NCBI GenBank assembly: GCA_024364735.1
Contig: JAGFNQ010002582.1
Location: 198,657 to 262,656, forward strand
Source: Boesenbergia rotunda
Taxonomy: Eukaryota > Streptophyta > Magnoliopsida > Zingiberales > Zingiberaceae
Direction: 5' to 3'
Length of the DNA stretch: 64,000 bases
Below the pieces are notes generated by a model. The model searched no databases and had not been told where the DNA came from. It saw nothing but the letters and a program-made list of their open reading frames with translations. Positions 22,500-33,988 of this stretch are shown one piece after another. Within the stretch, counting starts at the first letter, position 1. Each line of letters starts with the position of its first letter. Both the position numbers and the translations under genes were made by a program.

Positions 22500-24644
22500 T
22501 AGAGCCGGACCGATCACCCTAGGTTCACTTGTTACCTACTACATCATTTTTTTAAAGCATTGTAGATACATCAAAATAAATTAAAGGATGTATCAAACTA
22601 GTTATCATCATCTATAAGACAACAATGAATATAAAATTAAACAACGACAAATGAATAATCTAACCTGAATCCATCGCATTAGTCATTGATCTTACTTGTC
22701 ACCGGAGTTTATGCAAGCATACGAAATGATATTCAACAGGAATGAATGACAATCTATAGTCCTTCTCTGTCACTCTCATAGAGGCTCATGCTTGCTCGAA
22801 AAATGGACAATATCTCCCCTGTATGGCAAACAATTTGAATCTTATTTACTTCCATCTCAACAAATATATAGCATAGTCTCACATGACTAATATCACAATA
22901 ATAAGAAAAACTCTATAACCACGCAGTTAATAATAAGAAGAGAAATCATATAATTTTGAAGAAAAACTCAAAGCCAAGATATACATACAAATTCACCACT
23001 TCAAGATTAATGAAATAAATACAGGTCCATTAAAATAAAAATAAGACTAATAAAGAAAGTACGAAACAACTAAAAATATTTGATGTTGAGGGGAAGGGCA
23101 GATGGATCTTCTCCCGGTGGCATGAGACGCGACTATTAACTATCTGAAAATAAAATTTAAGGCAAGGGATGGTGAGTCTAGGTGGACTCTACGGGTATAA
23201 GAATAGATAAATATATGGTATATAAAAAAAATAAAATAAGCAGATAGAAACAAAGGTATACAGTCTCTGGGATTTAGAGCATAAATCAATGTATCTGTAC
23301 GAATAAACATACCTATAAATTAATGTAATATTGAAGGCATGATCAGAAATCCCCATAAAACCTTAATAAATTGCTCATACTGTCGAGCAGATCCAGATCA
23401 TACAATAAATGTAAATCATATTCGAATATGCATGTCAATCAAATGCAGCAATCATAGCTCATACAAATACACCAAACACAAGTAAAATGTACAATGTATA
23501 ATATGCATATGCTGAAATGACTAGATCTATACACACTCCAATTACCGCTACACTAGGTAGGTTGGGTGGATAAGATACAAGCGCCAAAAACCTATGACTA
23601 TGCAGAAAAATCATAATACTTGTGGCTATGTATGAAAAATCATAATACCTATGACTATAAAATCCCAAAATACCTGTGGGGACCCCTAGCACCTAGGGGT
23701 ATCTACTGTCTATGCACAACTCTAACTGAGCATGACATAACAGGAAATATGACCAACGAAGGATCTCAACCACAAGTGAACCAGTGATCGTCAACATGCA
23801 AACAATGCTATGGTGAATGTCACTAATATGCACAACCTCAATCAAACCAAAACTATACAATCAATACAATACACATGCGTTCAAACAATACCAAAATATG
23901 TAACTAATCTACTGGGTATGGTATATCTAATGCCAACCAAACCTTAGATAAGTCAAATGATAGTTCTAAAGTACACGCGTACAAGCGGTACTCTTTAGAT
24001 AAGAAACCAAGAGTTGGGACTACATAACTAAACATTTTGGATTACTATTCAAAGGTTAAGCAAGACAAACGATCTCAACCATAAGTGAACCAATGGTCGT
24101 CAACATGCAAACAATGTTATGGTGCATGTCACTAATACGCACAACCTCAATCAAACCAAAACTATGCAATCAATACGATACACATGCATTCAAACAATAC
24201 CAAAATATGTAACTAATCTACTGGGTAAGGTATATCTAATGCTAACCAAACCCTAGATAGGTCAAATAATAATTCTAAAGTATACGCGTACAAGCGGTAC
24301 TCTTTAGATCAGAAACCAAGAGTTGGGACTACATAACTGAACATTTTGGATTACTATGCAAAGGTCAAACAAGAAATAAGTATCAAGTAGGAAAATAAGA
24401 AGAATATATTTAAGGTAAATCAACCTACTCAGATAATAAATAATAATACATTTAAGTACAACAACAACTGAGTACAAAGAAAAAATACTCGCCTTTAATA
24501 TAGATCGTTCTAAGTAACTTCACATCTAGGTGCTCGTCTCAAATTAGAGTATTGTACTAAGGATAAAGTTTAGCTATTTATACAAGTAATTAAAATAGCT
24601 AAATTAATTATTCAACACAATTATAATCTAATTCTAGTTATAAC
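22500..24644 (-). mobile_element. Ty3/gypsy LTR, minus orientation, first part
   Basis: Read inverted, it shows landmarks of the gypsy LTRs at 6691-9149 and 28712-33968: the ACTCACCATCCC block near 23165-23175, and the GTACCGCTTGTACGCG segment near 23975 and 24285, followed by a leader-proximal segment rich in TTTAGCTA. The left border is uncertain. It is split by a solo LTR at 24645 and resumes at 25728. Confidence 0.65.
23762..24379. repeat. 309-bp direct tandem duplication within the gypsy LTR
   Basis: Copies 23762-24070 and 24071-about 24379 match over the full length with scattered substitutions. Both start GATCTCAACC and carry the CGCGTACAAGCGGTACTC segment. Confidence 0.93.
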
Positions 24645-25727
24645 TGTTGGTGCCCCGGTAAGTTTTGATGTGGTCAACCATGTTAGGTCCTGGTATGTTT
24701 AATCCCTCTGCTAAGTGTGCAGGAGCTTAGGTACGGAGGAAGTCTAGCGTAAGACGTAGCGAACAAGAAGGATTGTGCGGAAAAGTGAGCCACGGGCTCG
24801 GTACAATCCGAGGGACGCGGAAGCTGCGGAAGAGTACATCGATGGATCGAGAAGGGCGTGCGCGGTGTCCGAGGGACGAGAAGCCGGGAGGAAGGACGCT
24901 CGAGGGGCGAAAGGCCGGAGTCGGGTTCGGGTGAGCCTAACTCCGGTTGGCCGAAAATCACCCAGTAGATGAACCAAAAGACTGGTCAGTTTGACCAAGT
25001 CAAACCAGACACCTGAAACAAAAAAAATTTTATTTGTTGCCGTGAAGATTCGAACCAGCAACCTCGCCTGCGTATATCATCAGCCTTACTGACTGGGATA
25101 AAGAGGAGATGTGATTAAAGTTATTGCGAGCAGATGATTATCTGTTGCGAGCAGAAGAACCAAAAGGCTAGTTGCCCGAAAAAGAAAAATTAAATTATTG
25201 CTAAGAGGAATTGAACCCAAGACCTCGAGAACAGAGGATGCCAAGCTTACCAATTGGGATAAAGGTCGGAGACAGTTTGTTCTTGCCGATATTCTTACTT
25301 GGAGATTACAATAGCAATCTCGAGCAGAAGATAAAAATTCCTTTATCTCATAAAGGATAAAGCCTTATCCTTTAATCATATCTAATGGATGCAGGTTAAT
25401 CTCATCCAAGATCAACCATCTAGATTACATCCATGGATCAACGGCCAAGAGAAAATTCCTCAACAATCAACAATCCAGATTTATTTTCTTAGGCTATAAA
25501 TAGGCTTAGAATTTAGAATTAAAGGCATCAATTGAATTGTAACCTCTCTAAGTCTTCAGTGCTACAACTGTAAAGGCTTCTCCGCCTGAAGGAGTTCTGC
25601 TTGAGCGTTAATCACCTTGGAAGCAACGTTTCAGTTGCAACCAAGTTTTTTTTAGACGAGTGCTATCTCCATTATTTTTCATAACCGTCTATTCACCCCC
25701 CCTCTAGCCGGTCCACCCCATCCAACA
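24645..25727 (+). mobile_element. SIRE-type solo LTR
   Basis: It begins TGTTGGTGCC and ends ATTCACCCCCCCTCTAGC...CATCCAACA, the same border words as the SIRE LTRs at 41514 and 44861. The flanking pentamers ATAAC (24640-24644) and ACAAC (25728-25732) differ by one base, compatible with an aged 5-bp duplication. There is no internal domain; gypsy LTR sequence flanks both sides. Confidence 0.8.
25035..25270 (-). repeat. Two tRNA-like segments in antisense within the solo LTR
   Basis: On the minus strand two segments resemble tRNA genes. One (about 25195-25268) has CCCAATTGGTAAGC (A-box-like) then GGGTTCAATTCC (B-box-like). The other (about 25040-25105) has CCCAGTCAGTAAGGC then GGTTCGAATC. Each is followed inward by similar A-rich DNA. 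Neither forms a convincing full cloverleaf by eye. Confidence 0.5.
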
Positions 25728-26917
25728 ACAACATCCATTCAATTAATTCGTAAACAACAGTAAATTCCTTCTTAACCTAATTATCATAATTAGATTATTA
25801 GGTCAATTTCTGAATTAAATCCAAGGGAACTACCACGAATACTAACTCTAAATCCTCGAATTTAATAACTACAAGATTTGGAGTATACATAACAAAGTCC
25901 AAAACCCTAACCAAGTAGCGATACATGGATCACACACAACCAAACCATTCCTGGAACCTAATCCATGACCTTACTAGTTCCTAAACTAGTGATAGCTCAT
26001 AGCATGAATGTCACAGCAGCCATCCCCATCTAGAAGAGCAAAACTAAATCTCCTCCACTTACAAATCTAAAGGTTCAAGATTGAGTAAGTGAACCAAAAA
26101 TCTAATCCCATCTATGACATGATCAACTTCTAAGATAAAGGATAGCACACAGTAGCAACATCACAAGATTAAGGAAATCAAGCTAACCATGCAATCAAAC
26201 GGATTGCCAACCCAACAACCAATCGATCAACATCACAAGTTCACTCACACTGCTCTGAAATGATCCAATTAATTATCAATTATTCATCCCCTCTTAATTA
26301 ATAACTTATTAATTAGTACATTCATTAATCAACTTATTAAACTAATTATTCAATTAATCAAATCGATTCAATTAATTAAGCAATATGAGATCTCTAAATT
26401 CATTAAAACCTTTAATCAACTCCATCAATTACCGACTGATCAAAATCCTTAAATAAACACAATACTAATCAATCTACAACTAATCAAGATTTAATCAAAG
26501 CATTTAATTATTCCTAACCTGCAGCTTTGTTTTGGTGGTGATCTTCCAGCTCCAATCCGACACCAACTCGCGCCTGCAGAGCAATCACAAAATTCCCTAA
26601 CGTGACTTGCCGACTGCGGATCTCGACAGAGGACAAGGTTGTCGGCTGAAATTGTAACACCTCCACCAATCCTCCGGTCACCTGCCCCAAAGTCGAGGAG
26701 GCTCAGTAATGAGGGCAGGGAAAGAGGATAAGGGAAGAAGGAAAGTGAGTAGAAGTCGCCGACTGTGAGATCTCGCTGGAAGAGGGAACCGCAAGGGAGT
26801 TGTGCGTTGGCGATGAAAGGAGGAGAAAACAAACGAAGTCACGTGAGGGCTTAGGGATTTTGCAAGAAAAATAATATATGTCATGGCATTCTTGCATATT
26901 AACCCTCTAATTTTTTA
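25728..26917 (-). mobile_element. Ty3/gypsy LTR, minus orientation, second part
   Basis: Continuation of the LTR split by the solo LTR. The right part (26500-26880), read inverted, is the GC-richer leader portion comparable with 6784-7080. It ends at 26917 where the minus-strand copia LTR begins. The 113-codon frame at 26491-26832 is not conserved-looking and is treated as an LTR shadow. Confidence 0.6.
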
Positions 26918-27305
26918 TATAACATTCTCAATGGGAAGAGAGGAGAAAAAAGAAGCTCTCTTGAATCCAAGTTCAAGATGATAAGATGCCCTAATCCATG
27001 AGCTTCTTCCCTTATATACCAAGCTCATCCTATAGGGATCATGCACATAAAACTCATACATCATTAACAACCAATGAACATTAATGAACTATATTGACAA
27101 ATCTACATATTGAATCCATATCCAATAATTCAAACCCCCTTCATGCATAAAGAATTACATCACTTAATTGAGATTTATCTTCCTTAATGACAATTAATTG
27201 TGTGTCTATGGTAATCAAGTATAAATCAACCTTATGGAGATTAAGCCCACCCATGTAGACTTAATTTGATTAAGACCACCCATGTGGACTTAATCCTATA
27301 ATCTC
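26918..27305 (-). mobile_element. 3' LTR of an old Ty1/copia element
   Basis: On the minus strand a polypurine-like CAAGTGAGAGATTATAGG stretch (about 27295-27312) precedes the LTR start, and the LTR ends near TGAGAATGTTATA at about 26918. A length near 390 bp and position downstream of the copia pol end support it. Its 5' partner is not in the window because later insertions displaced it. Terminal TG/CA are decayed to TA. Confidence 0.6.
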
Positions 27306-27855
27306 TCACTTGAGTTATAGTTGTTTATACACCATACAACCTTTTAGTTGAACTCAACATGCTAAAACTTTATGAGCTAAATATCTCTTTAAATAATCTG
27401 GTCAATTAAATCAATCAATACAACACTAAAGAAGTTAGAATTACTATAACTTTAACAAGACCCAACAGTAATTACAATATTAATATCATTAACGATATAA
27501 ATCAAATATGAATGTGTAGTACAAAAATGACACGATATGTGATCTATAAGTGCCCATTCTCAATAAGTCCTCCTTATGACCTAAATCGGGTCCAAATCAT
27601 ATTTACCAAAATCTTATGCTAAACCATAGTAATAAACTGCAATAGTAAATAGAGTCTCACATCATATTTAAAAAATCATATGTAAAATCATAATATTAAA
27701 TCATGATGTCCATAGGTTTAGAGAGTCAAAACAATATACACATGTAAAACTTTAGTGCGTATAATAAGCCAAAAATACATATGTTTAATAATATAGAGCT
27801 TCACATAAAATATAGATTCCTACCAAATGATACTTCATTAAAAGGAAGAACCCCA
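27306..27855 (-). other. 3' untranslated part of the old copia element
   Basis: AT-rich, no coding trace; lies between the pol stop region and the polypurine tract. Confidence 0.5.
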
Positions 27856-28711
27856 TATTCAACACATGCTGACAAAACACCTTGGGTGACAAGCCCTTGG
27901 TGAGTGAATATGCTAACATAGAATATGTCCTTATATGCTCTATTATAATTTGGCCATTCTAAACTTTTTATTTGACCACTAGAAACTTTATGTCGATGTG
28001 TTTAGATTTTGATGAGTTGTAGTTGTTCTTGGAAGATAATTCTGTAGCTTTACTATCATAATTGATTCTCAATGGTTTGTCAATGCCCCAATGATATGTA
28101 AACCTATGATAAGGTTTCGTATCCATATTCCATGGTTGGAAACTTCATAGCAGGCAATAAATTCTGCCTCTATAGTAGAAGTGACTATTAGCGTCTATTT
28201 GACACTTTTCTATGATATAGCCCTCATGCTAACATGAAGACATAACTTAGGGTAAACCTCATGCGATCTAAGCATCCAGTAAAATTGGAGTCTGAAAACC
28301 CAATGATCTCTAGATGACCTTATCTCCAATATGTGGGGATGTAATCCTTCGTTCTTTACAAATACCGCATAATTCTTTTTATAACTTTTCAATGCTCTAG
28401 TCCAGGGTTTCTCAAATATCTACCCATCATTCCTACAATATATGTAAGATCCGGATGTGTACATTCTTGAGCATGCATCAAACTCTCTACTGCCTATGCA
28501 TAGGGGAATTGCTGCATTTCCTTAATCTCAAGTTCATGATGAGGATATTATTGCAAGCTAAGTCTATCACATTTTGACATAGGAGTGTAGTCGGCAGCCC
28601 AATTCTACATGCCATACCAATTGAGCACCTTTTTAATATAGGCCTTTTATGATAATCCAAGTGTGCACATTGAATGATCACGAACAATCTAGATACTTAA
28701 GATAAAGGATG
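27856..28711 (-). pseudogene. Old copia pol, C-terminal part (late RT to RNase H)
   Basis: Minus-strand blocks in several frames: an HPDLTYIVGMMGRYLRNPG segment near 28470-28415, TIEAEFIACYE (RNase H) near 28180-28150, and SLTKGLSPKVF near 27890-27860 at the pol terminus. Stops and shifts are frequent. At 28712 the reading is cut by the gypsy element; it resumes at 39043 with the preceding RT region, confirming one interrupted copia. Confidence 0.8.
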
Positions 28712-28943
28712 TGTAAAATATGACAATTAAATCCTAAGAATAAATCAGGAAGTAACCTTGTAGAATTTGATGGGAATTTTTAGAAATTTTTTCGGAGCCT
28801 TTTTGGAGGTTATGGTGATAAACGGGATAAAAGTGGGGTTAGTTTTAGGTTACCCTAATTAATTGAGGAACAGTTTCAAACTTGAAAATTCATTTATATA
28901 TATATTATTAATTCCTAAACGTAAATACCTAATGCTTCATTGA

Positions 28944-28974
28944 CTCTCTCTATCTCTCTCTCTCTCTCTCTCTC
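28944..28974. repeat. CT microsatellite
   Basis: An almost pure CT dinucleotide run in the leader part of the LTR, just before the SINE. Confidence 0.9.
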
Positions 28975-28998
28975 GGCATCCTCTCTTGTCCTCCCCAA

Positions 28999-29216
28999 CC
29001 TTCATGGGCATAGCTGAGATGGTAAGAGGTTAGTAGATTGTCACTAAAGGTCTTGGGTTCGAGCCATAAGACTGGTGGGGTGTAAATCTTTGTACCCTGT
29101 GTAAAAATCTCTCCCCCCAACCTCTTGCCTTCTCAGTCACCGTGATTTACCTCCTTCGTGTTGGTCCTGGGGCGGGCTGGCGGGGGCGCTGAGGGTGAGC
29201 GTTTCACCTTTTGCCA
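28999..29216 (+). mobile_element. Complete tRNA-derived SINE (Au-like) with an 18-bp target-site duplication
   Basis: A-box TAGCTGAGATGGTA (about 29011) and B-box GGGTTCGAGCC (about 29053) show tRNA ancestry and an internal RNA polymerase III promoter. The body contains CTCCCCCCAACC, GTGATTTACCTCC, and GGGCGGGCTGGCGGGGGCGC, ending in TTTCACCTTTTG. It is flanked by a perfect 18-bp duplication CTCTCTTGTCCTCCCCAA (28981-28998 and 29217-29234). The 3' LTR copy of the gypsy element lacks it, so it arrived after the gypsy. SINEs of this kind move with LINE enzymes. The Au assignment rests on the recognised 3' body. Confidence 0.92.
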
Positions 29217-29656
29217 CTCTCTTGTCCTCCCCAATTCTTCCCAATGAAGCCACTTTCCCCATCTCACCGAAGCCGCCATAGTGAGGCACCGTCGGCTGCA
29301 GCAAAGTGCATCTCTTCCCCTCGTGTCCGCGACGGGTGCTTGCTCTGATCCTCCCCTCTAATACGAGCTCAAGCGACGCCCTCTATCCCTATCTTCAATC
29401 ATCGATTCCCTCTATTCCCCTCCTCGTGATCGCCTCCTGCTATTGCTCCTTTGGTGAGTCTTTGTTCTTCTTTACATTTCTTCTGATTTCTATGGGTTGT
29501 TTCCTTGTTTTGTTTGGTAACATCATCACCGGATTTGATCCAGAGCTGGTTCCCTTACGACGATCTGCTTCTCACGCCGAGAGTAAATCTAGGGTTAAGG
29601 AGGGCTCATCGGAAAAGGGAGATTTTCACCTGGTTTTGTGGATATTAACGGCTGGA

Positions 29657-31482
29657 TGTTAGATGTATATTAAAAGACTTGTCTTTTTATATATGATCAT
29701 CTACATTTTAAAAGATAATCACAATAACATAGTTGCATGTTTAAATTAGTATGCATAAACAGTCTCATACTTTGCATTGTAGATAACATGGTGTGTGGTG
29801 GTGCACAGAAGATCATGTTATCAGTACCTTTCATAGTATAAGTACAAGCTCACAACCGAGATGGAGTTGGACAAACCATCGGGATGATTATAGTGTAATT
29901 AGGTGTGGTTTGTCTTGACCATAGAATTACACTATTGTGCTTTGTATACATTGAGCAGGACCAAAATAGAGGTCTTCCAATTTATACTGACTTAATAATT
30001 GGATTGGACCTCAGATTATTATGGAGTACAATCTCTAAATCCCGATATAATAACGGGCACATATAGTTAATATTTTATTTGTTTGATTTACCAATGGGCG
30101 AGATTTATTCTGCTAAATTAATAGACCCGGTAAATTGGGAAATAATATTAATTATATGGTGTGCTGTTGATTATTGACGAAATCCGTGTCCTGGTGAGTC
30201 GGGATGATGATGCCTCCTTGATGAGCTCATAAGGTTCATCATGTTAAACCCTACAGGTGGATTTGATCCGACATGATGATAAGGTTGAGTGGTACTAGTC
30301 AAGGAGTAAGAAGTTGATTAATTAAAATTATCAGTAATTTAAATTAATCGACGGGCATTCGATATCTCAAACACGGGGAGATGGATGTACTCATAATAGG
30401 CAGAGCCATATGAAAATATGGGGGTTGGTGAGGAAATTCAATGAAAATCCTTTAGTGGAATAGATCTTCATTAATGGATAGGATTTGGATCCATTAGCGG
30501 GCCAAGACCCAACTCCTCCTCTTGGTCCCTACCTTAGCCCTATATATACTCCATGGAATCAAGAAACCAAGGCTTAATCCAATTCATCCAACACAAGGCT
30601 TCTCCCCACAACCTCTCTCTTTTCTCTCTCCTAGGGCACCAACGGGTGAAGGGAGAAGAAGCTCTTCTCCATCTTCTTTCTTCCATCTACTCTTCTTCTT
30701 CTCTCTTCCACTTGGTGGCCGACTACCACTAGGTAAAGGGAGGAGTGTCTTCTCCCTTTTGTGGTGCACGGTGAAGGAAGAAAAGGAGCGGGCGGCCGAC
30801 GCAAGGAGGGGCGGCGGCGCAAGCTTGAGGCGCAAGTTGGAAGGGTTGGTGGCCGGTTTGTGTTGGTGTAGGAGAATCCTTCTCTCTTCCATCTTCTTCC
30901 CTATCTTCTCCTCAGTAGCTGCCTTATGGTCGGCGACCTTGGGTGACCTTGGAGGGCCAACAGCGCACGGGTTGGAGGTGAAGAAGCTGACGGTGAAACC
31001 CTAGGCTAGTGAAGAAGAGATTGTTTGGAGCCCTTGGTGAGTCCGGTTCTCGGTAGCTCGTCGCCCACACGACGTCCGAGAGGAAAGGGACATAAGGTAG
31101 AAAACTATGAGGTAAAGGAAGGTATAAATTTCTTCCTTGGCTCCTTTGATTTCGTCTTATCATTTTACGTGTATGTTAATTAATTATTATGGTTTTGATT
31201 ATTTGATAATCATTGTTAATAATTAATTAATTGGACCCCGATAATAAACACAAAAATCGGCGATCCACTCGTCGTCTTTTCGCGGTCGATCGGTTAGGCA
31301 AATAACAAGGCTCGATCATTGAGATTGGCCAAGTTGTAATTCAAATCGATCGATACGATGACAAGATGGTCATTTGGGAGACGGGTCTCCATTTGGATTA
31401 ATTTTTTAATCCATAGACATGGAGAGGTCTCTCAAGGACGACCAAGTATTCGCTTAGGAAACCCGCCAAGCCATACCCATCA
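29657..31482 (+). mobile_element. Solo LTR (1826 bp) of an unassigned LTR retrotransposon
   Basis: It begins TGTTAGATG, ends CCCATCA, and is flanked by a 5-bp duplication CTGGA (29652-29656 and 31483-31487). The 3' LTR of the host gypsy lacks it. A TATA-like CCCTATATATACTCC lies at about 30539 with a pyrimidine-rich leader after it, as in LTR promoters. There is no PBS, polypurine tract or pol. The 160-codon frame at 30522-31004 starts near that TATA word but is rich in low-complexity Ser/Arg and has no known family features; not called a gene. Confidence 0.82.
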
Positions 31483-32627
31483 CTGGATTCCATCAAATCA
31501 GAACAGAGGAGGGAGAAGGTCAGTGTACGAGCCCTCTAAGGTAAGAATTGTTATGTTTAGTGTTTATCTTGGATTTAGGGATTCATTTAATTAGTGTGGA
31601 TGATTTGGTGTGTAGATCGAATTGTAGATCTTGGGAATTTATTTTGTTGAATTAGGTTTTGGTTTGGTTCTTGTGACCTTATGATACTCCCTGCTGTAAG
31701 ACACAGGGGTGGATTGTTAATTCATGACTTAGTTGGATTAATTTGAGTTCATGATTAGATTAATTCAGAAGAGTTTTTCTAAATTGATAGGATTTATGAG
31801 TTAATTGAAAGGATCAATTAAATGGATTAATTGGTATGTTAATTCATAATGGGATGATTAGGATTACTATTTGATTAATCCTAGGTTTAATTGAGAGGTT
31901 ATCAAATATATTGGGGTTAATTAATCAATACGATTTGATTATTAATTAATAGATTCTTATATATTCTACATGCCTAGATATGTAGGATTCGAACTCGAGA
32001 CATGAGACAAGGCCTCGAATTTAAAGATGACTAGAATGTTCTATAGATAAGGTCGGTATTTCTTCCTTAACCTTTGCAGTTTATTTACCTTGGTGCATGA
32101 ATTATTATTATGGATTAGGTTGCTATACCTTGACTCTACTCATACTTTTATCCTATGCTTGATATTTTCTTGTTGGAACTTAGAGATGATCTATGTATGT
32201 TCATACAGTCTCAGCTTTGACTACTCCTGCTCTATAAAGTGCATATGTGTATGGTGTGTACAATAGGAGTGATTATTATGCTATGCATATCATGTGATAG
32301 ATACTTGATCATATCTTACTCATTTACCTATTTGCATGACTGATAGAACTTGTTGACCCATTGTGTCTTATGTATATCATGTTGTTGTATGAATGATGAT
32401 CTAGTTTGAGTTTACCTATTATACCTTATGTATATCAGTCTGTTGCATGTATGAGAATATAGTTTTAGTTTACCTATTATACCCCATGCATATTCATACT
32501 ATTGCACGTATGATGACCTGTTTTGAGTTTACTTGTTGTATCTTATGTATATCCTATGGTTGTATGGATGTTGATCTGATTAAAGTCATGTGCATTAGTA
32601 TCATGTACTATCCTTGCACTATTGCAT

Positions 32628-32825
32628 GCTGATGGCCACTAACTCCCTAGTAGTTGAGATGGGTCATCAGTCATATCCTTGGTATTGTTGCATATTGACT
32701 ACCCTTGGCTCTCTAATAGTTGAGATGAGCCATCAGTCATATCCTTGGTATTGTTGCATATTGACTACCTTGGCTCTCTGATGGTTGAGATGGGTCATTA
32801 GTTATATTCCTGGTATTATTGCATA
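32628..32825 (+). repeat. Three tandem units of about 66 bp in the gypsy LTR
   Basis: Units share GTTGAGATGGGTCATCAGTC and CCTTGGTATTGTTGCATA. A diverged, partly deleted equivalent lies in the 3' LTR near 37760-37910. Confidence 0.85.
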
Positions 32826-33975
32826 CTGACGATCACCGACTCATGTGTGGTTTGTGCCCGTCCAGAGTCGTATCCATGGCTAGTCTGTTTGTCCTTTGGT
32901 TTATAGAGTTGTACTATTGCATGCTGGTGATTATCGGCTCTTGTGTGGTCTAAGCCTGTTATCAGTCGTATTCCTAGCTGTGTCACCAGCGAGTTGTTGG
33001 CTCCTCCTTTTCAGGTTTAGTGTATGTATCATGATAGGTTGTGTGGTCTGAGAGCTGTTGGCTCCTCCTTGTTGGCTTAGGGTATATGTCATGATAGGTT
33101 GTGTGGTCTAAGAGCTGATGACTCCCCCTTTCTGACTTTGGGATTATTATCATTGGAATTGTGTGACTCCTCAGTATCATGTTGTTGCATCATGTGCATA
33201 TGATATATCATTGCATTTTCCTTGTATTTATTGTATTTGGTTGACATGCATATACAAGGTTGTATATCATACTTGTTATGTTCTCATATGTTCTCATGTG
33301 AATTTTTAGCTAATCTGTTACAGATCTCAGGTGTTACAGATTATTATACCATTGTGTTAGACTGATTCTGGTATGTGCATTTTATTATGTTAGTTATGAT
33401 TGTGTATATATTCTGATATTAGCTGTGAGACTGTATATATTTGATCTCCTTAAATAGTTTTATCCATGCGCTATCTATTTCTATTATCCGCTGAGTCACC
33501 CTCACTCACCACCGCTTGTATGTTTTTATTTTCCCTAGGTAGCATGTAGATGATATGAAGTCGCTTGGAGTATCTTGACTGTCAGTCCCACATCACACCG
33601 AGGGTACATTGGATTTATGGTTTTGGTTTTATACTATTATGTTGTAGTTTTGTATTTCAGCCACGTGGTTATTTGTATTTATTTATTTTTTGTGATTGTT
33701 AGGTTAAGCCAAGTTGGCTCGCAATCAATCATTGTGTGTTTTGAATTCATATCATCCATGCGGGTTGCATTTAAACTGTGTGGTTGTTGATATAGTCGTG
33801 TGGGCTAATGTAGATATTGCATGGTTGTGTTTTACTTTATTTTCAGCCATGTGGGTTGATGATATGTATTGAATAACCGTGTGGCTATTGTATCCAGGCT
33901 TCATATGTTGTCCGTACAGAGGAGATATTGCCCTTTTTCAAACAAGCATTGGCCCCTAGGGCGTGATAATTTATT

Positions 33976-33988
33976 TGATATCAGAGCC
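33976..33988 (+). other. Primer-binding site of the gypsy element
   Basis: TGATATCAGAGCC, one base from the initiator tRNA-Met complement, 7 bp after the LTR end. Confidence 0.8.

Larger units (their letters stand above)
28712..33968 (+). mobile_element. 5' LTR of the gypsy element, carrying two insertions
   Basis: Alignment by eye with 36008-39042 follows from end to end, interrupted at 28999-29216 (SINE) and 29657-31482 (solo LTR). The 3' end GGGCGTGATA has the terminal CA decayed to TA. Contains the tandem units at 32628-32825. Confidence 0.9.

Noticed and set aside
25035..25270. Two functional tRNA genes
   Set aside because: Box-like segments are present but acceptor-stem pairing is not convincing; kept as tRNA-like segments only.
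29306..29662. 118-codon frame in the gypsy LTR
   Set aside because: The corresponding 3' LTR segment (36190-36650) keeps it only partly and with stops; LTR leader sequence.
30522..31004. 160-codon open frame on the plus strand
   Set aside because: Low-complexity Ser/Arg/Pro-rich text wholly inside a solo LTR; no family features; the opposite strand is equally open.
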